Position numbers and translations under genes: made by a program. This document shows positions 49,903 to 62,874 of a stretch of DNA of 64,000 nt, in pieces (the stretch's first letter is position 1; each line of letters starts with the position of its first letter). The notes beneath the pieces are model-generated. The model saw only the letters and a list, made by a program, of their open reading frames with translations. It had not been told where the DNA came from and ran no database searches. Source of the DNA: Rotaria sordida (taxonomy: Eukaryota > Rotifera > Eurotatoria > Philodinida > Philodinidae); NCBI GenBank assembly GCA_905250125.1, contig CAJNOL010000489.1:1-64000 (forward strand), given 5' to 3'.

Positions 49903-49950
<48 letters not shown>
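49895..49950. repeat. CT/GA microsatellite
   Basis: More than twenty 'ct' dinucleotides, preceded at 49843-49872 by a shorter 'ga' run of the opposite sense, so the pair could fold back on itself. Confidence 0.85.
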
Positions 49951-49952
<2 letters not shown>

Positions 49953-50782
49953 TTGTTCTTCTTGTCTTCATTTCCGAACTAAACAGGTAAATGTGCAGAA
50001 GGATGTTCTTCATTCTTACTTGCTCATATTCCATCATCATCATTATTTTTTTTTCTTCATTTTAAATATTTGCGTCTTTTTATTCCAAGGTGAATATATT
50101 GATGTCGGCTGTACTACCGGCATTTTTTTTTTCAGTTGCGTAAGTAAGTGGTTGAGTACCACTTTATATGTGTGTATATAGTTCTGCCGTGAAATTAGAG
50201 TATATGCGCCTTTCACAGAGAACAACAATCATTTCAATGCATAATAGATCTGCTGTCGCGCATTTGTGTTCACAATAATTGTTAGTCGTGAGAATGTCGT
50301 TCAATTCCTTTTTGCTCCCTCTCTCTCTCTCTCTCTCTCGTTCCCCTTCTCTTCGAGACCCGATTTATATATTGAAGAACGAGATACTTGAGAAGAGTTG
50401 CTCGTCTTTCTAGCAATAACCTTCTATTGTTTGAAGATGTGTAAACGAAAAAAGAAAGAAAAAAAAAAGAAGAAGAAAAGAAAACGATCTTTGCCCATTT
50501 GTGTGAACATACACACGCATATTAGATGAGCTGCTTGTGTAACCACTAACATTGATAGATTTTGTGGTTAATGCCTAGCAATGAAATAAACACGTTCGAA
50601 ACTTAAAAAAGAAAGAAAAGAATATAATATGTGTAAATGACATCGAAGACGAATTGTAATCTATCGATAAAGTTCAATTTAATTGCGTATGTTATTATTA
50701 TTCCTGTTATTGTTATTCTTACAGACATTTGTACATTATGTGTCATTCATCGTTTATGTGAGTATAATCTAAACAAAAAATT

Positions 50783-50826
50783 TCTTTCTTTCTTTTTTTC
50801 TTTCTTCCTTTCTTTCTTTCTTTCTT
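50783..50826. repeat. TTTC tetranucleotide microsatellite
   Basis: About ten 'tttc' units with minor interruptions. Confidence 0.8.
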
Positions 50827-52726
50827 TTGATTTTAAAACAAAAGATCATCATCATCAAGGATTTTGATGAGAACACATTCTTCATGTCAACACTCGATGT
50901 GTTTGAAAACAAAACAAAGAAAAAAAAAACAACGAAGAAGAAAATGATGTATGGGTATGATCTATCACCATATGAAGATAACGTCTCATCATCACCTTGA
51001 GAATGTCTGCCTGTCTATCCGATCGATAATTGTCATCTATATGCGCCTCGAGGTTCATTCATTCTTTTTTATTTCTTATATTCATGTAGTGATCCTTTTA
51101 ACTCAATCGATCAATTTTAAAGATTTGAAGTGTACAAACACATATCTCATTCATCTTGACTTTATCATCTATCCCACATACACACACTTGTATATGTATT
51201 TTTTTTCTAATCCTTAAACAGACAAGTTTGTCTATTTGTTTTTTTTCCAATGATATATTCGTTTTTATTGTTTGATGATAAAATGAATAAAATAAAAATG
51301 ATGAATAGACACACTCGAATTGAAATTATGTCATTCGCACGAATGCGGATAGTTGAAAGTCGATTGCTTCCGTTTTTATTTCTCTGTGTCATTCCTTCTC
51401 TTGACCTATTCTTTTGTCTAGCATTGTACAGTAGCCATAACGTATTTTGAACTCCAGACATGATAATTTCCCTTGCCTTCTGTATCATTAAAAAAAAAAC
51501 GCGACAGAGGGAGAACAACCCTTATCTATTTCTAATACTTGTCTTCATCGTGAACATTGGTTTGTTTAAATCACTATCATATACTATATCTCAATTACAG
51601 TTTGTCATGTTATAACAATATTATTTATATATATGTATAAGTAAAGAGAACTTTTTTTTCCCCGGGAGACAGTGCGCTCAACCGACCGCTATTAAATAGA
51701 ATGGAATGAGTATAAGTAGTTACATAGAAAAAAAACTAAATTTATTATGCAATAAATAATGATAGAGTAGAAGAAATTGACAGTACCATCTTCGATTCTT
51801 TCTCTCTTTCTCACATTTTCTTCTTAGACTATTCTATCGTGCATCAGATTTCACTCGTTTTCTTGTATTCGATCTAAATGGACTTTACGTGAATTGATTG
51901 TGGACAGGCGATAGTATGCACAAGATATAATTGTTTCCTCCCATTGTCTTTTACAGAATGACATTAGATATGATGACTATAGTCAGACAGACAGACAAAG
52001 AGTCAGCACAAGTGCTGAACAAATAGACAAACATATACGTACTACGTAAGCAAGCTTCTCTATTCTTTTCTTTTTTTTTTTTTTTTTTACTAACTTCGAG
52101 AATTGAAGAGTCAATTTTTTAAGATTACGTTTTCTCTTTCTTGTATTGTTCATCATCCGTCTCGGACATGCATACTATATTCTTTTTTTCTTTTGATTTG
52201 GGACAGTGACTTCCTTCATTATCATTTTCCCTATTATTATAATTAGACTGTCATCAACAGAACATATCATCATTCATAATTTCTTCCTTATTATATAGAT
52301 AGATTTTTTTTTCGTTAAACTTACAAGTTAATAGAAAAAAAAAAGAAATCTCTACTACAGCTAATCTTCTAATCAAGCTTATAAAACACTCATGAGTTAC
52401 TACTTCTAATTTTCAATTATCTTTGTCTTTTTCTTTATGTCCTTGATAAGCGTGAGTAATCTGAAAGGTCAGTCAGCACTGAAAAAGTTTTTTTTTGTCT
52501 AATTATGACGATAGCCAGTCAGCACGCAAAGGCCACTCATGTCAGTGAACGTTTGGGATGGCTCATCGATCATTCTATGCTCTCTTGTCGACACTTGTGT
52601 GTGTGTGTGTCGGTCATCAAGGCTATTCATTTATTTTTTTCGTTCAGTGACCATCATCTGATAGATGGTAAAAGAAAAAGCCGGAAGTTAAAGAGTATGT
52701 TCCTGCTAGAATATCAATGAGTCCAA

Positions 52727-52752
52727 TATGTATATATATATATATATATATG
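52727..52752. repeat. TA dinucleotide microsatellite
   Basis: One of at least six TA/AT runs between 47.6 and 54 kb. Confidence 0.8.
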
Positions 52753-53713
52753 TATTGATGAGAAAGACGGACACATCTCATTAGAGTGTGGATTGAAATG
52801 AATAAACGAAATGACTTCTTCTGACATGTATGTTTATTAGAAAAGATAAACATTTGGTTTTTATTCCTTCTTTCGTTCTTATATTCCTATCGATCTTTAA
52901 ATCTTATCAAATGAAAATGGACGAAACCTACCCTTGTCGGTCAGAGAGTCATCCGTGCGTTGAATAAGACGTCAAGAAATATATATATATATATATATAC
53001 ATATATATACATACACTTTTTTTTTCTTTACTAAATCATCCTTCTAATCTTTTTCGCTCATATTTGCGCTTACACATGCACACATATATTTATATACATA
53101 CATACATATATATATATATATGCATAAGACGTAACTGAAGTCATTTATCAGGACTCTAAGAGCCTTGCGCAACACGACTAGTTGTTTCTCATAACGCATA
53201 TGTTTAAACATATGAAGCCTTTACAGACTATAATTTCATTTTGACTGCATCCTATTCTTGTCTCTCCCTCCCTCTCTCTCTCTCTCTCCTTTTTATTTTA
53301 ATATTTTCTTTTGTCTAATCATTTATGGTTGCTTTCTTTCTCAAAACTAAATCTAATCAACACATCGTCGCTCAGCAGGATGAAATCTATGAGCAATGAT
53401 GATGATGATGATGATGTCTGACCTAATGTTGTAAACAGACGAATATTTTATTCGACTTATATGTGTTTCAAGGCTATTCATGCTCATTGAACACATACGG
53501 AAGGATCGTTATCAGGATGCCATCAATCGTCACAAATATATTTATATAAACAGGCATGAAGAAAATTTCACACTTGATGTAGACAGTGATAAATGGCAAA
53601 ATAAAATCTTTATCGCATTATTGGATTTTTTTCTCGCACTAACAAACACCTGTCAAGATTGACAATCGATTCTGTTTTTTTTCTTCTTTCCCATACATAT
53701 TCTCTTTCTTTTC

Positions 53714-53745
<32 letters not shown>

Positions 53746-53816
53746 GATGTATGTATCAATATCTTTCAGATATATAATATATATTACTTCTCTTCGATTC
53801 AATAGACAAGATTAAT

Positions 53817-56800
53817 ATGAGGATAGTTTTATTACTATTCGTATTTTATAATGGAATTATTGTTAATTCAATGGAATTGAGTAAGTATTAAAAAAAGAAA
53901 CATACTAATCAAATTTATATATATATATATATATATACATTTTATTTTATTTTATTTTATTTTTTACAGAAAGTACAAGTTCATGTCAAACACCACTTAT
54001 GATGAATTCAAAAATTCTAACTAGTAGTCATATTGAACAATTAGATACATGGTGGTGTCCATCAATAACTGATATTGAACCTTATGTACATGTTATTTTA
54101 TCAAATTTAACTTATATAACATCAATAGAATTAAAATCAAAAATTTTTTCAAATATTGATTATCGTCTTGAATATACACGTGAAAATCTTATTGATCAAT
54201 ATACAACATGGCGTTCATATCGTTTATTAAATAATAAACAAGAAAAAATTTTATTTGATCCACCAATCATAGCTAAACATGTTCGATTAAATATGAAACA
54301 AATTAAAAAAAATTTATGTATTCATTTTGAATTATTTGGATGTATATTTACAGATGGTGTTGTATCATATAGTATGTTACAAGGTTCAAATAAACTTGAA
54401 GATGATACATATGATGGACAATATGATGAAAAACAACGTTATTTATATGGTAAGAAATAAATTTTTCTAAATGAAAAGAAAAAAAAAAAAACTTGAAAAT
54501 TTTTTTATTAAAGATGGTCTTGGTCAATTATCTGATGGACAAACAGGACCTGATAATCATGAAGATGCACGAGGACTTCAATGGGTAAGTTGTATGAAGT
54601 GAAAAATCAAAAAACAAAAGCTTTTTTTTCTTAAATGCTTTATTACATTGAATCTTATGACTGTTTGGTGAAAAGAAAAAGTACATCATATAGAGTTCAC
54701 ATAAGGCAGTTCCAATTACGAACGCAGAAATCTAATCTGACTTGAATTCAAATGCATATCCGCTGCCATAAGAGTTGTTACATGCTACGAAATTGATAAA
54801 AAAAATCACTGATGGGCTAAACTCAATGTATCCTAGACCCGTCATAACAACTCCTTCAAAAACATTTCCAATAAAAGTGTACACGATCGAGAGTAGAGTA
54901 TATATTCGCCTATAATAGAAAAAAAAAGAAAAGAAATGATCGGATCAGTTTGCTAAACCATATAAATATTTTAAATTATAACAAAAAGCTTTATTATAAG
55001 AAAAAAATTTTGACCATGTAAATTCAATAGTAATTCATTGTGTGTCATTAAATAAGATTTTAAGTATGAGAGTTCGAGATCAAATATTAGTCAAGATATG
55101 ATCCATAAGAACCTTGAGTATTAATTTCATATATTGAAAAACGAAAAGTCTGCTTGAGTTTATCGATGTTTTATTCAAATAGTGATAATATTTCTAGTGG
55201 TGTAACGAAACGAGAGCACAACTTCGCCTATCAACAATTGAGTTCTGCTTGAAAAAAAGCCACAATGGGCATTAGGTGAAATAATAAAAGTGAACTTTTT
55301 CCAGATTTGAGTAGTACCTTATACACTTTGGTGAACGACCAAATTTTTGGTACAAAAAAAATCTTGTCCAAGTTGCTGAAGTCATTAGAAAAATTTAGTT
55401 ATAAAAAAAAGTTTTCGTTCTGGAAAAATAATTATTTGTTTTCCAGGAAGATGTCTTCAGCAAAAGTTGATCACCACTTTTTTCACTAACCTGATATCAA
55501 TGAAACTTTCAGAGAATGTCTTAGACGTATATTCAGTTGACGCAAATACTTCGGGACTGAGATACAGGTTTGTCAGGATTTCTTTGTTACAGACGCATTT
55601 TGAGAGAAAAATAAAGACATATCCTTGGAATCAGTAGGGAAAACCGACATTGAATGATATATCACTTATGAATTTTTAGAATAAAAAGCTTTTTCATAGG
55701 AGTTTGGAGTAAGGGTCTTCCATCAATCTTAATTTTGAGTACAAGGAGATAATATTTCTATAGAAAAAATTCGTTTTTTTGACAGAAAATAAGTCATACC
55801 CATGCACTGGATAGAAATCGTTTACTCTGAAAGCTTGAGATCCCTCCAGAAGTGTTACCAGAGAGTTTCCGATTACGTAACAAAATCTTTCCATTTAGTC
55901 TCATGTTATTTTTTTGGAATTAAGTTACATGATTAAATCATTCGTTCTTTTTATCGATAATAATCATGTTGTCCGTCATTTCTATTTGTATAATTAGTCA
56001 TTTGTGAATAAACATTGATTGACCTCTATATGTTTAAATTTGATATTTTTCATCTATTGATATAAATCTGAGAAGATAATATCCTATTGTTCGTAAACTT
56101 TCTAATTTAATTGAAATATATATATATATATATTTTGTTCTCTCTATTATTTAAAGGTTGGTTGGCGAAAACCACGTTCAATAAAAACTAATCATTCTAT
56201 AACAATTTTATTTAATTTTGATACATTAAGAAATTTTTCTCGTATGACAATACATGCAAATAATTATTATCCAAAAAATATATATATATTTCGTTCAGTA
56301 ACAATTGAATTTTTAAATAATAATAATGAATTAATAAATAATTCATCATTAATAATATATCATAATCAACATGATGATCAATTTGAAATGGCACGAGCTA
56401 TAATGATTGATTTAAAAAATTATATTGCATCAAAATTAAAAATTCGTTTATATTTTGATGGTAATACAATATTAATTAGTGAAATAACATTTGATTCATT
56501 TATTGTACCAATATTAACATTAACAAAAACAACAACAATTAAAACAATTCAACAACAATCATTACAAAAAGAAACATATAATTTTACAATTTATATTATT
56601 GTATGTTTATCAACAATGGCAATTATATTAATATTAGCAGCTATTATTATACTTATACGACGAACATTAAATAATCATAAAAAAATTAAAAAACATTATT
56701 TTACACCAATACATAATCATACCAATTCATCGACATCAACAACATCAAGTGATATTGATTTTCATTCAAATCAACATCGTTATGCCACAATTAGTTCAAC

Positions 56801-58774
56801 TCATCCATATCTTCTTTGTACAAATGGTAGTATAAATTCAAATACATCACCACATTATGCGAAATTAATACCAACAACAACATTATTACGAACACCATCA
56901 TTAATTCAACAAAATCATATTGAAGGTATTTGTGGTAATAGTGCATTTAGTACACAAAGATTATTTACATTTGATATGAATCAAAATCAATTTATACCAA
57001 TGCATCAAATCAATATTAAAAGAAAATTAGAACCTAGAAAACAAATTGTTGGAGGTGGAGAGGTATATTTTATTATTATTGTTTTTTAATTCAATAAGTG
57101 AAAGATAAATAAAATTATAGATGAATATTAAGGAAAAAAATTGAAAATAAGAATCTAATAGTTCTAACAGTTAGTAATATAGATTAGACTATCAACAGAT
57201 CGACTGATCACAAATCCGTATTAATACAAATCTCTTGATAGTCTTATCTCAAAAGAAATTTTCTACATAAGTTTATCTAATAATAATAGCAGGACGGTAA
57301 ATAAGTTCAACATTCAATAACAGAATTTGAATATTTCAAACTTATCGTATTGATAATGAACTATATCAATAAACTATATGGAAGAATATTTACCTTTGAC
57401 AACAAAACAAACCAAATTCATTGGATTTGAACTTTTTGATTGACTCTAGCACGTAGTCTAATAATATTGCCGAAATTTTTGTTTGTCATACAATTCAGAA
57501 GATAAGAATAGTTGTCTTTATTTAGATGCATGCCTAGTCCCGAGATCGATGACTTAGAATTGGGGAAGCTGAACGTCTTTTGAAGAATTGATGAATAATA
57601 AAACGCCGGAAATAGAAACAAAACCCTTTCAAGATTGGGAGTCCCACCTCTCGCTTGAGGCTAGAACCCGCCGAGTTCCAAACTTTTGAAAATGGACCTC
57701 GTTAATGGAAAATTTTCAGACTCTAGTCTGGATCCGAGATTGAGACTTGTTACCTTACTTCATCGAAATTTTCAAGATTAATTTTCATTTGCTTTTCTAT
57801 TTAAAGATTTGTCAAGGTGAATTACAAATAAATCAATCAATTGTACCAATAACAATTCGACGTCTTCTACCAAATGCATCTGTACAATCAAAGTAAATAA
57901 AAAAAAATATATATACACAAATTTTTGGATTTTTAATTAATATATTTGTTTTTGTTTTTGTATTTATTTTAAAATTAGAATATCATTTTTTAATGAAATT
58001 AGTCTATTAACTTCACTTTGTCATCCAAATATAATTCATGCATATGGTTTTTGTTCTGAACCAACAGTGTCATTATTAACTGAATCATTAGATTTAACAA
58101 GTATTGATCTTTATCAATATCTTCAACATTATAAACAAGAACAACAAATGAATGATAGTCTTTATGCAACAACTATTTTTTTTGGTTCTCAAATAGCATC
58201 AGCATTAACATATTTAGAATCATTACATATTTATCATCGTGATATAGCTGCAAGAAATTGTTTAGTTACACTTGATTTAACATTAAAATTATATGATTTA
58301 GCTATGTCTAATGAAATATATACAGATGATTATGTTTTAGTAACTGTTGGTAATGATATTGAAACACGTCGACCTATTCGATGGTGTGCATGGGAAACAA
58401 TTTGTTTAGTAAGATGAAGATTTATTATTTTGTATTTAAAAAAAAAAAAAAACAATATAAATTTTAATTTTTAGAATCGTTTTACATCGAAATCTGATGT
58501 TTTTTCATTTGGTATACTTCTTTGGGAAATATTAACTATGGCTGAACGACCACATAGTTTATTAGATGATAATCAAGTTCTATGTAATTTACGTAATTCA
58601 AATCATTATTTACTTATACCATCATGTGGATTAGATTTAATTGATTTAATATCATCATGTTGGCATAAATGTGATTATGATCGACCATCATTTTGTCAAA
58701 TAAATCATATATTATGTCAAAAACAACAACAATTAATGACAAAAAATATAGACAATTATCAACAAACGAATTAA
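53817..58774 (+). CDS. discoidin-domain receptor tyrosine kinase, probably pseudokinase, 778 aa
   Basis: Seven exons: 53817-53880, 53970-54449, 54514-54584, 56157-57062, 57807-57892, 57979-58408 and 58475-58774 (2337 nt). Signal peptide MRIVLLLFVFYNGIIVNS. Discoidin (F5/8C) domain from about residue 25 to 180 and the DDR-specific second globular domain (GLGQLSDG, then VGWRKPRS) to about 325. One TM helix at about 348-373 (IYIIVCLSTMAIILILAAII). The juxtamembrane region is Ser/Thr/Tyr-bearing. The kinase domain begins near residue 500. It keeps the helix-C Glu region (FFNEISLLTSL), HRDIAARNCLV (His622) and IRWCAWE. But the VAVK Lys is Arg (PITIRR, about 525), DFG is DLA (642-644) and the Gly loop is degenerate. 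DDRs bind collagen at the cell surface. This copy likely senses matrix but phosphorylates weakly or not at all. Confidence 0.88.
54585..56156. other. large intron of the discoidin-domain receptor
   Basis: 1572 nt, much longer than the gene's other introns. Weak self-complementarity lies at 55360-55470 (ttgctgaag against cttcagcaa). No exon with discoidin-domain similarity is seen inside, and the flanking exons join in frame. Confidence 0.5.
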
Positions 58775-61700
58775 ATTGACTATTTACTTGTATTATAATA
58801 TATAATTGTTGCCCGGTTGTTTTTTTCTTTTTCTTTTTGTTTTCTTTTATGTGTGTGATTTTTAATGAAAAGATGAAGTTCTTAGATGGAATAGTTTTTT
58901 TCTTCTTTTTTTTTTTTTGTCGAGGTTTAATAATAAATTTAAAAGAATAAAACATAAGTTTATGTAAGTATATATTCAAAACAAATTCTCATTAAATATT
59001 TTATATTAAGATCTTTAATTGTAAACATATCATAAAATTACTTATGTTACAGTTTATTATTCTTCTATTGTCTTTGCCAATAAAAAAAAAATGCTATGCT
59101 TACTGAACACCCAACATTATGTAGATACCCACTCTCTTTCTGGTTTTTTGTAGTCACGGTATAATCCGAAGTAGTATGTATCTACTCAGTATAAAAATTG
59201 TTTTTAAATGCTAAAAAAATCAAATTTACCTAACGGAAATAGCGAATTGCTTTTTTTCCAAACCAACTTTTTCATGGAAAAAATGTGTAGAAATCCATCC
59301 ATTCTCCGGCACACTATATCTGATCGAGCTGAAACTTTTTTCATATATATGCTATTCACTGTTTGGGATGGATATTTGGTTTTTTTTTTGTTTCGGAAAA
59401 AAGGCATTTTTTAGGGTATCTTCGATATTTTGTCTTTGAAACGCAAAAAATAAAAAGAAACCTATTGCAAAGGAAAATTTTCAGCTCGATCATCTCAGAG
59501 AAACAAGGAGTAAAAATTGTGATCCCAGTATCTCATAGAAAACAGCATTCGGAATGATAGTTTTTGCTCTAATCGTCAACATCTGTTTGTTCTGAAAAAT
59601 TCAAATTTTTCTGATAAGCTATTCTCCAGAAAACCTTAAGAAATCATTGATATTATGTTTTTTTGAGTCAATCTATGATTTAACTCAAGGAGAAAACCTT
59701 GATTTCATGTAAAGTAATATGTGACAGATGATATTTAATGGCGTTTTTCGAATGTCAAGATGTCATTTCTTTGAAGAATTATTTTCATTTTCCTTTTCAT
59801 GTTATCAAACATCATAAATCAAGTATCGAGCAACATTTTACAAATGTTACCGCATTTGAAAAAGAATTTTTCTAAGGCAAGCAAATTCAACAAATATTAC
59901 CAATTCATAAACTTTCATAATAATAAAATTCTCTTATATAATTACATATATTCATTTCAAGATAATAGGAAGTTCTATAGACTTTCTAACACATTCAATT
60001 GTTAAAAGTCAAAGCAATATATTAATAAGAAGGTAATAATTATTTTGAAGATTGATATATATGGAAACGCATTGAATATAATTCGACTGAAAAATGATAA
60101 TATTTCATATATAGGAAGTCATTTCAAGTTCGAATGCATTTCCTATAAGACATATTATTGTACTTTATATAGATAAATATTAGGAAGATTGTGATTTTCC
60201 AAAAGATTACTCTTTCATTCTCGAATGTCGATTAACAGTAATTTAGAAAAAGCCTGATTTCTATTTTTAAGTTATATGTCAAAATATCTCAACTATTATT
60301 AGTGTTCGATACAAAATGATCATCTTCGAATTTTATGAAAAATTATTATATTTGGGAAAAATACATGCTTCAAAAATCTATATTTTACTTAGATTTATGA
60401 AACTCTAAAATTGATAGAATTAACATTCTTGAAATAGCATTGAAAAATTAATCTTGAAAACGATCGATACTTGATATAAATATAAAATATACAAAATATT
60501 ATTCATTGTATATTCTTAAAATATTAATATTTGTATTAAAATAATGTTAACCCATTATCGTTTTATGAGGAATGATCAGACATACTCTGATTTGTGACGG
60601 TAGTTTGGTTATTATAATGATCATTAGAGTGAGAACGGTTAGACAAAAATTTTACTGAAGGTCTCTCGTAAATCTGATGTAGTTCGATGGAAAAAAGGCG
60701 TAGAGAGCTTGGGGAATGTCTCATTTTGTAGGATATCGTTCGCTCTATAATTACGTATGATGGAAGAAAATTTTATAATAGAGTTGTAGGCGCTGAAAAA
60801 CTAGCGGTTTAGTTTTCTAGAATTCCTTAGGAGGTCTTGCTGTATTTTACAATCTCTTAAAAATCCAGCCTTTTTAGTTTTTTCGAACTTCTGGATTTTG
60901 TAAGCCATCTCTTTCCGAGATGGAGTAACTCAAAAACGAAATCATTTTATTAATTGTTAGTTTGTAAAGTTCACTATAAGATATTTTCTCAAAGTTTTTC
61001 AATTTCATCTTTCATTTATTTTCTGCAATTCTTCTACAAATGATTACTCAAGTGATCAAATGGGAAAAGTAAAAGATTAATTTAATAAATACAGTTCAAA
61101 CTATTAAAAAATTCATGTATAAGATTGATCATGGTAGCAGTAATCAAAAAATCAAGAGATACGATTATTAAAGTAAATGAGTTCATCTGTCAGATAGAAT
61201 AAGAAGACTAAAAGCATCAAAGTATCTAAAAATAGTGATATTTACTTTTTAAATATAACTGAGATTTAGTACGAAAAATGATTTACATTGTGATTTAGGA
61301 CTTGAAGCCCTATGAAAGTTGTTATTTTTCCTTCTCTTTTCATTCTATCGATAGTCAGCTGCTAGTTGTTTCAGATCCGATGGCAAACTCGACCAGATCC
61401 ATATCTAGATTTTAATTTCAGAGCCGATTTGTATTCAATTTCGATTCTAAATAGAAAAGAACTGATCTTTATCATTCATTTAATCATGTACAGACAGAAT
61501 GTCAGATAATAATGAAAAAAAACTCGAGCATAGACTCGATCAGGTCTACAAAAACATAAACGCGCAGCTCTTTATTCTTTGATGGTCAATATCAAAGATA
61601 GATCATTTAAAGGTATTCAACTAACTTCAATCGCCTCTATGATCGATAATTTTGTTGAAAATATCCCGCTTTCAATTTACACATATATGATAAAAAAATA

Positions 61701-61779
61701 ACGAAATTGTTAAGCATAATCTTTTATTTTCAATAATATTAGTTTTATATTCTTTTTCCTTTTTCTCTTCATTAAAATA
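58775..61779. other. 3-kb gene-free interval
   Basis: No exon recognised. It contains an inverted pair, 'gatcgagctgaaa' at about 59320 and 'ttttcagctcgatc' at about 59477, and the second copy of dispersed repeat B at 61400-61600. Short frames at 59204-59557 and 59799-60005 have no family resemblance. Confidence 0.5.
61400..61600 (+). repeat. dispersed repeat B, copy 2
   Basis: Alignable with 10565-10830 in an F-box gene intron, through several blocks separated by small gaps. Non-coding. Confidence 0.45.
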
Positions 61780-62235
61780 ATGTTTCCTTTTGATCGTATT
61801 GGTGCTATGCATATAATTCGTATTATCATCGAAATTTTACTTATTTTATTCTCACATATATTTGGTTCATGTCGATTTGGTATTATATTTGGTTTTAATA
61901 ATATGAGTTCTTTATTATTTTCAATTACAATTCTTTTCATGACATCAACAGATATTTATTATCTTCTTTTATCAATTTTTACATCGGAAACATTACGACG
62001 TGCGACAATATTTCATATTATATTTTATAGTATTATGAGTTTGTTATCTTTAATATGTTGTGTTTTTTCCATCATCGGATATATATATTGTGTACAACAT
62101 AAATATAATCATCTATGTTCTAATTATTCATGTACAGTTCTATGGATTGGTATTATCTTAACATTCCTATTAACTATTATATATAGTGGTACAGCTAAAT
62201 TAATTTGTTGTGTACGTGGACGAAACATAAACTAA
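61780..62235 (+). CDS. small four-helix membrane protein, 151 aa
   Basis: Single exon with ATG start (MFPFDRIGAMHIIRI). There are four hydrophobic segments at about residues 10-30 (IIRIIIEILLILFSHIFG), 42-66 (SLLFSITILFMTSTDIYYLLL), 76-103 (FHIIFYSIMSLLSLICCVFSIIGYI) and 118-140 (TVLWIGIILTFLLTIIYSG). A Cys-containing loop (HLCSNYSCT) lies between TM3 and TM4. The C terminus is short and basic. The topology resembles MARVEL/tetraspan proteins, but no defining motif is visible and I do not name a family. AT-rich codon use matches neighbouring genes. Confidence 0.65.
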   Translation: MFPFDRIGAMHIIRIIIEILLILFSHIFGSCRFGIIFGFNNMSSLLFSITILFMTSTDIYYLLLSIFTSETLRRATIFHIIFYSIMSLLSLICCVFSIIGYIYCVQHKYNHLCSNYSCTVLWIGIILTFLLTIIYSGTAKLICCVRGRNIN

Positions 62236-62307
62236 AATCATTCGTTTGTTTGTTTTTTTTGTTGACTCGAAATAAAATTTAGGTCTAGATAAGAAATAAA
62301 ATGTATA

Positions 62308-62806
62308 CGAGGATCGTTCAAAAAGTTCTGAGATTGATTTTATTTAGAAAATAACAAGAAGTACTGCTGCATTAATATTATTGGCTGTGTGTAATTCATA
62401 CAGTCGTCAATCTATAGACGTCATGAACTTTGATCGATTAAGCATCCTTCAATGATAAATTTTTGCATTTCAAATGATCAATTACATATGATTGAAACCT
62501 ATTCAAAATGAATATGATATTTGATAACACCTGAAAACTTACACATCACTCATATATCAATGCTTTATCTTTACAACGACGAGTCCGTTCAAAAATCATA
62601 ATAGGTAAAAGAGCATTATTACTATGATCTATTACCATATGTTGATAAATATTGGATGGGAATTCACCATCCAAAACTATACATGCTTAATCAATCAGAG
62701 CGATCGACGACTGTATGAAATATACACAAACAACAATACTAATGCAACAATGCTTCTTGTTGTTATTTAAATAAAATTAATTTCGGAACTTTTTCAACGA
62801 TTCTTG
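62308..62806. mobile_element. 499-bp mariner-type non-autonomous element
   Basis: Terminal inverted repeats of about 110 bp. Left end CGAGGATCGTTCAAAAAGTT, right end (reversed) CAAGAATCGTTGAAAAAGTT, and both continue into alignable sequence through 'atacagtcgtc'. Each end is flanked by TA (62306-62307, 62807-62808). Ends of this type and TA duplications are characteristic of mariner/Tc1 elements. The roughly 270-bp interior has no usable transposase frame. Confidence 0.85.
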
Positions 62807-62874
62807 TATCTATACAAAAATTAACACAGATTTATTTCAAAAAAACAAAACAAAACAAAACACCGGTTTAAATA

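Larger units (their letters stand above)
43958..53816. other. 9.9-kb gene-free, microsatellite-rich interval
   Basis: No exon that I can support on either strand. Simple repeats are frequent: 'gataa' units at about 46412-46432, TA runs at about 47646-47662, 52727-52752, 52980-53000 and 53107-53122, CT runs at 49900-49949 and 50320-50339, and 'tttc' units at 50783-50826. GAT units lie at 53394-53416, plus AT at 53722-53745. Apparent frames here are mostly translations of these runs. The interval precedes the discoidin-domain receptor and could hold its regulatory DNA or non-coding first exons. Confidence 0.55.

Noticed and set aside
49825..50181. 118-codon plus-strand frame and 68-codon minus-strand frame
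   Set aside because: Most of both is translation of GA/CT microsatellite runs (poly Ser-Leu or Arg-Glu); no family resemblance.
51207..51518. 103-codon minus frame
   Set aside because: Ser/Ile/Asn-rich low complexity, overlapped by a plus frame, no recognisable domain.
59204..59557. Three overlapping 64-68-codon frames
   Set aside because: Overlap on both strands without family resemblance; part of a region with short inverted repeats.
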